Assembly: GCA_009602725.1 (NCBI GenBank)
Contig: WELB01000056.1
Coordinates: 170,465 to 228,508, forward strand
Direction of reading: 5' to 3'
DNA: 58,044 nt
Origin: Spirogloea muscicola
Taxonomy: Eukaryota > Streptophyta > Zygnematophyceae > Spirogloeales > Spirogloeaceae
This document shows, one piece after another, positions 56,101-58,044 of the stretch; the first letter of the stretch is position 1, and every line of letters starts with the position of its first letter. The notes below the pieces were generated by a model. The model did not search any database and was not told the origin of the DNA. It worked only from the letters and a program-made list of their open reading frames with translations. Both the position numbers and the translations under genes were made by a program.

Positions 56101-57914
56101 ACAAGTACAGGAAGGGCTTCGCGGCCTTAGGGAGTATGGCAGCATACACAGCCTCGCAAGCCCTCTTCAGCGGGCCACACTCCACCAACCGGTCTGATAA
56201 CAAGAAGGTAAAACACCCAAATAGAATTCAGAAGTTTAAGATGCTGAAGGCAATACCAGCTCAAGCAAGAAGCATGCACCCTTACCCAGTGGCTCCTTCA
56301 TAGCTAACCTTAAAATACAACCTGGTGCTACAGATGTGAATGCAGACTTGTTGTCTGGCATGCATACAATCAACACATAAGGATGCATAATAGAGATCCT
56401 GCACAACAAGAAGTGTAGAGGTGTATGCTACACTGTTGATGAAGAAGATGGCGATTGTCCTCTTAGCGCTGTAGTTGGCGCTCGAGAGGTAGCCCTCAGC
56501 CTTCATGTGGAGTTCACTGCCATCCTCCGCTTCCTCAATGCTGATGGGTATGAGCTCCTTGGCAATAGCGCTGCCATACACTGCTCTGAATGTCTCCAAG
56601 CGGTTGCCACTTGCGGCAGACTGAATGTCTGCCCTGCTGTCCCCGTGCTGCAACAGACCATGTTGTACGGCAGGTCACAAGTAGCAAACCCCACTGCTCC
56701 TGCACCTCAACCTTCATGTCTAAAGCTAACACCCTGATCCTCAATGCCTACAGGTGCCTGTCCTCTATCTCTTGGTTGATTACACTAGTCCGCCAAGGTT
56801 TTACTTGGTAATTGCAGTGTAAAACCAGAAGCCCAGCATCAGAGTCCTCACCTTCTTGCAGGTGAATGCCACGCTGCTGTTGTGCACCGCAAAGCGACTG
56901 ATGACGTCGAGGACGCGGCCGTATTCCTCACCTGGGTTCCGGAAGGCCTTGCGCCTCGCAGCGACATTGTAGAAGAGGTTCTCGACCTGCGCCCCAGGAT
57001 GGCAGTCTGAGTGTTGCAGGGGCTTCAAGGTGTACATGGTGGAGACATTGCCAGGTGCCAAGTCGGGCAGTCCTGGGTTTGCAGTTAGCCTTCATGTGGA
57101 GGAGTCTGGTCTCACCAGAATCTGGGTGCCTTGGATGCCAGCGCAGGGCCTGGCCTCGCCCTCCATCTTCCCGTCCTTGTACGTCGCTCTGTGGCCGCAC
57201 GCACACACATGGACAACTGTCAGGGCTCCTGACGAGCCTTCAGAAGTTATCAGGGTTGCTTGTCAGGTGGAAAACTATGAGGTGCCCTGCAGCCAGCGCG
57301 GTGCTTGCATTTGGGAGGAGGTGAGGTTGGCAAGGAGGAGCGACAGTCCACCTGAGGGCGTGGGCTTGGCCGGCCGTCATGGTGGTCACCGTGACGTGGG
57401 CCACGAAGGAGATGCTGGCGAGGGCCTCGCCGCGGAAGCCCAGCGTGGCGATGCGCTGCAGGTCCTCGTACTCGCGCAGCTTGGAGGTCGTGTGGCGCTC
57501 ACAGAGTATTGGCAGGTCCTCCTCCTGGCCAGGAACCAGAGCCCCACAATAAGTAATGGATTCCATTGATCATATGGTAAACGAGTGCAGTCAGGACTGC
57601 GTAAGACTCGAATCAATTGATGGATTTAGTGGAAACTGTCGTGAAGCTGGCATGGGTTTGTGGCCACGAACCCGAATGCCGTGGCCGTCGTCGGTGATGA
57701 GGATGCTCTTGAGGCCGCCGTCCTTGACGACGACGGCGATGGCGGCGGCGCCGGCGTCCAGGCTGTTCTCCACCAGCTCCTTGAGCGCCGACGCGGGCCG
57801 CTGGATCACCTCGCCCGCAGCGATGCGGTTCACCACCGCCTCCTCCAGCCGCCTGATGGGCGCCGGCTCCGGCGGCGGCGGCGGCGGCGGCGCCTCCTGC
57901 GCCGCCGCCGCCAT
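53110..57914 (-). CDS. MLH1: DNA mismatch repair protein MLH1 (multi-exon)
   Basis: MutL-alpha subunit, an ATPase acting after MutS recognition and in meiotic crossing over. Exon 1 (57914 to about 57672): Pro-rich start, then [33 protein letters not shown] and DDGHGIR, the GHKL ATP-binding motifs. Exon 2: [20 protein letters not shown] then [16 protein letters not shown]. Then [71 protein letters not shown], and [20 protein letters not shown] followed by TKCEV. The linker has [18 protein letters not shown]-terminal domain: [69 protein letters not shown], and last residues [12 protein letters not shown], stop 53110-53112. The invariant FERC end is present. A dispersed repeat lies in its second-last intron. 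Just 11 nt separate the ATG from the 119-nt A run that ends the window. Confidence 0.95.
53249..53311. repeat. Dispersed repeat family 2, copy 3 (in an MLH1 intron)
   Basis: GGCGCGCGGGGCGCATGAAA then ATGGAGGCCAATTCAAGCC and GATACATTATTCAGGC; nearly the same as 29638-29703. It lies between the last two MLH1 exons. Confidence 0.8.
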
Positions 57915-57922
57915 GGCGGCCC

Positions 57923-58044
<122 letters not shown>

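Overview
This is nuclear DNA from a photosynthetic eukaryote of the green lineage, most likely a green alga. Genes are split into many short exons by GT-AG introns, mostly about 100-400 nt. The proteins include plastid or plant-type members: a type 1B peptide deformylase, plant-type isopentenyl-diphosphate isomerase, a CYP74 P450 and a COPT-like copper transporter. Plant-type telomere-like CCCTAAA motifs lie in several introns. First exons are extremely GC-rich, with GCC/GGC runs around the start codons, while later exons and intergenic DNA are much less so. The presence of CYP74 favours a streptophyte alga, but I cannot name the species. The sequence is a draft: it has a 260-nt gap of N, several single N bases in GC-rich 5' exons, and a 119-nt A run at the right end.

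Layout. 0.1-3.6 kb: BRCT-RING-PHD protein (+). 4.4-5.3 kb: small LEA-like protein (-). 5.8-10.9 kb: a nest of truncated non-LTR retrotransposon copies in both orientations. 11.4-15.5 kb: CYP74 P450 (+). 16.6-19.9 kb: TAM41 mitochondrial CDP-DAG synthase (-), diverging across the N gap from IPP isomerase (+, to 22.4 kb). 22.9-25.7 kb: branched-chain 2-oxoacid dehydrogenase E2 (-), diverging from the cohesin acetyltransferase ESCO/CTF7 (+, to 28.0 kb). 28.7-31.0 kb: more retrotransposon tails, including a head-to-tail tail array. 31.4-32.2 kb: thioredoxin (+). 33.3-35.3 kb: peptide deformylase 1B (-), diverging by only 147 bp from a GHL10 glycoside-hydrolase-like gene (+, to 40.2 kb). 41.0-42.3 kb: degenerate tandem repeats and retrotransposon tails. 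43.0-44.3 kb: conserved plant protein with a GTGVFIPR motif (+). 44.9-45.8 kb: probable unidentified gene (-). 46.1-46.4 kb: small putative thylakoid protein (-). 47.0-48.4 kb: copper transporter (+). 48.9-51.4 kb: ketopantoate hydroxymethyltransferase (-). 53.1-57.9 kb: MLH1 (-).

The genes are mostly unrelated housekeeping functions: DNA repair and cohesion, organelle lipid, isoprenoid and pantothenate metabolism, plastid protein maturation and copper uptake. They are not an operon or a single pathway. Several are arranged head to head and may share promoters. The most unusual content is the retrotransposon family, whose 3' ends share a short hairpin and a fixed terminus and form a tandem array truncated at one position, and the bacterial-looking GHL10 gene with a long unique tail. 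Gene models below were assembled by eye from conserved protein blocks and splice sites. Outer ends and exon edges marked 'about' are approximate.
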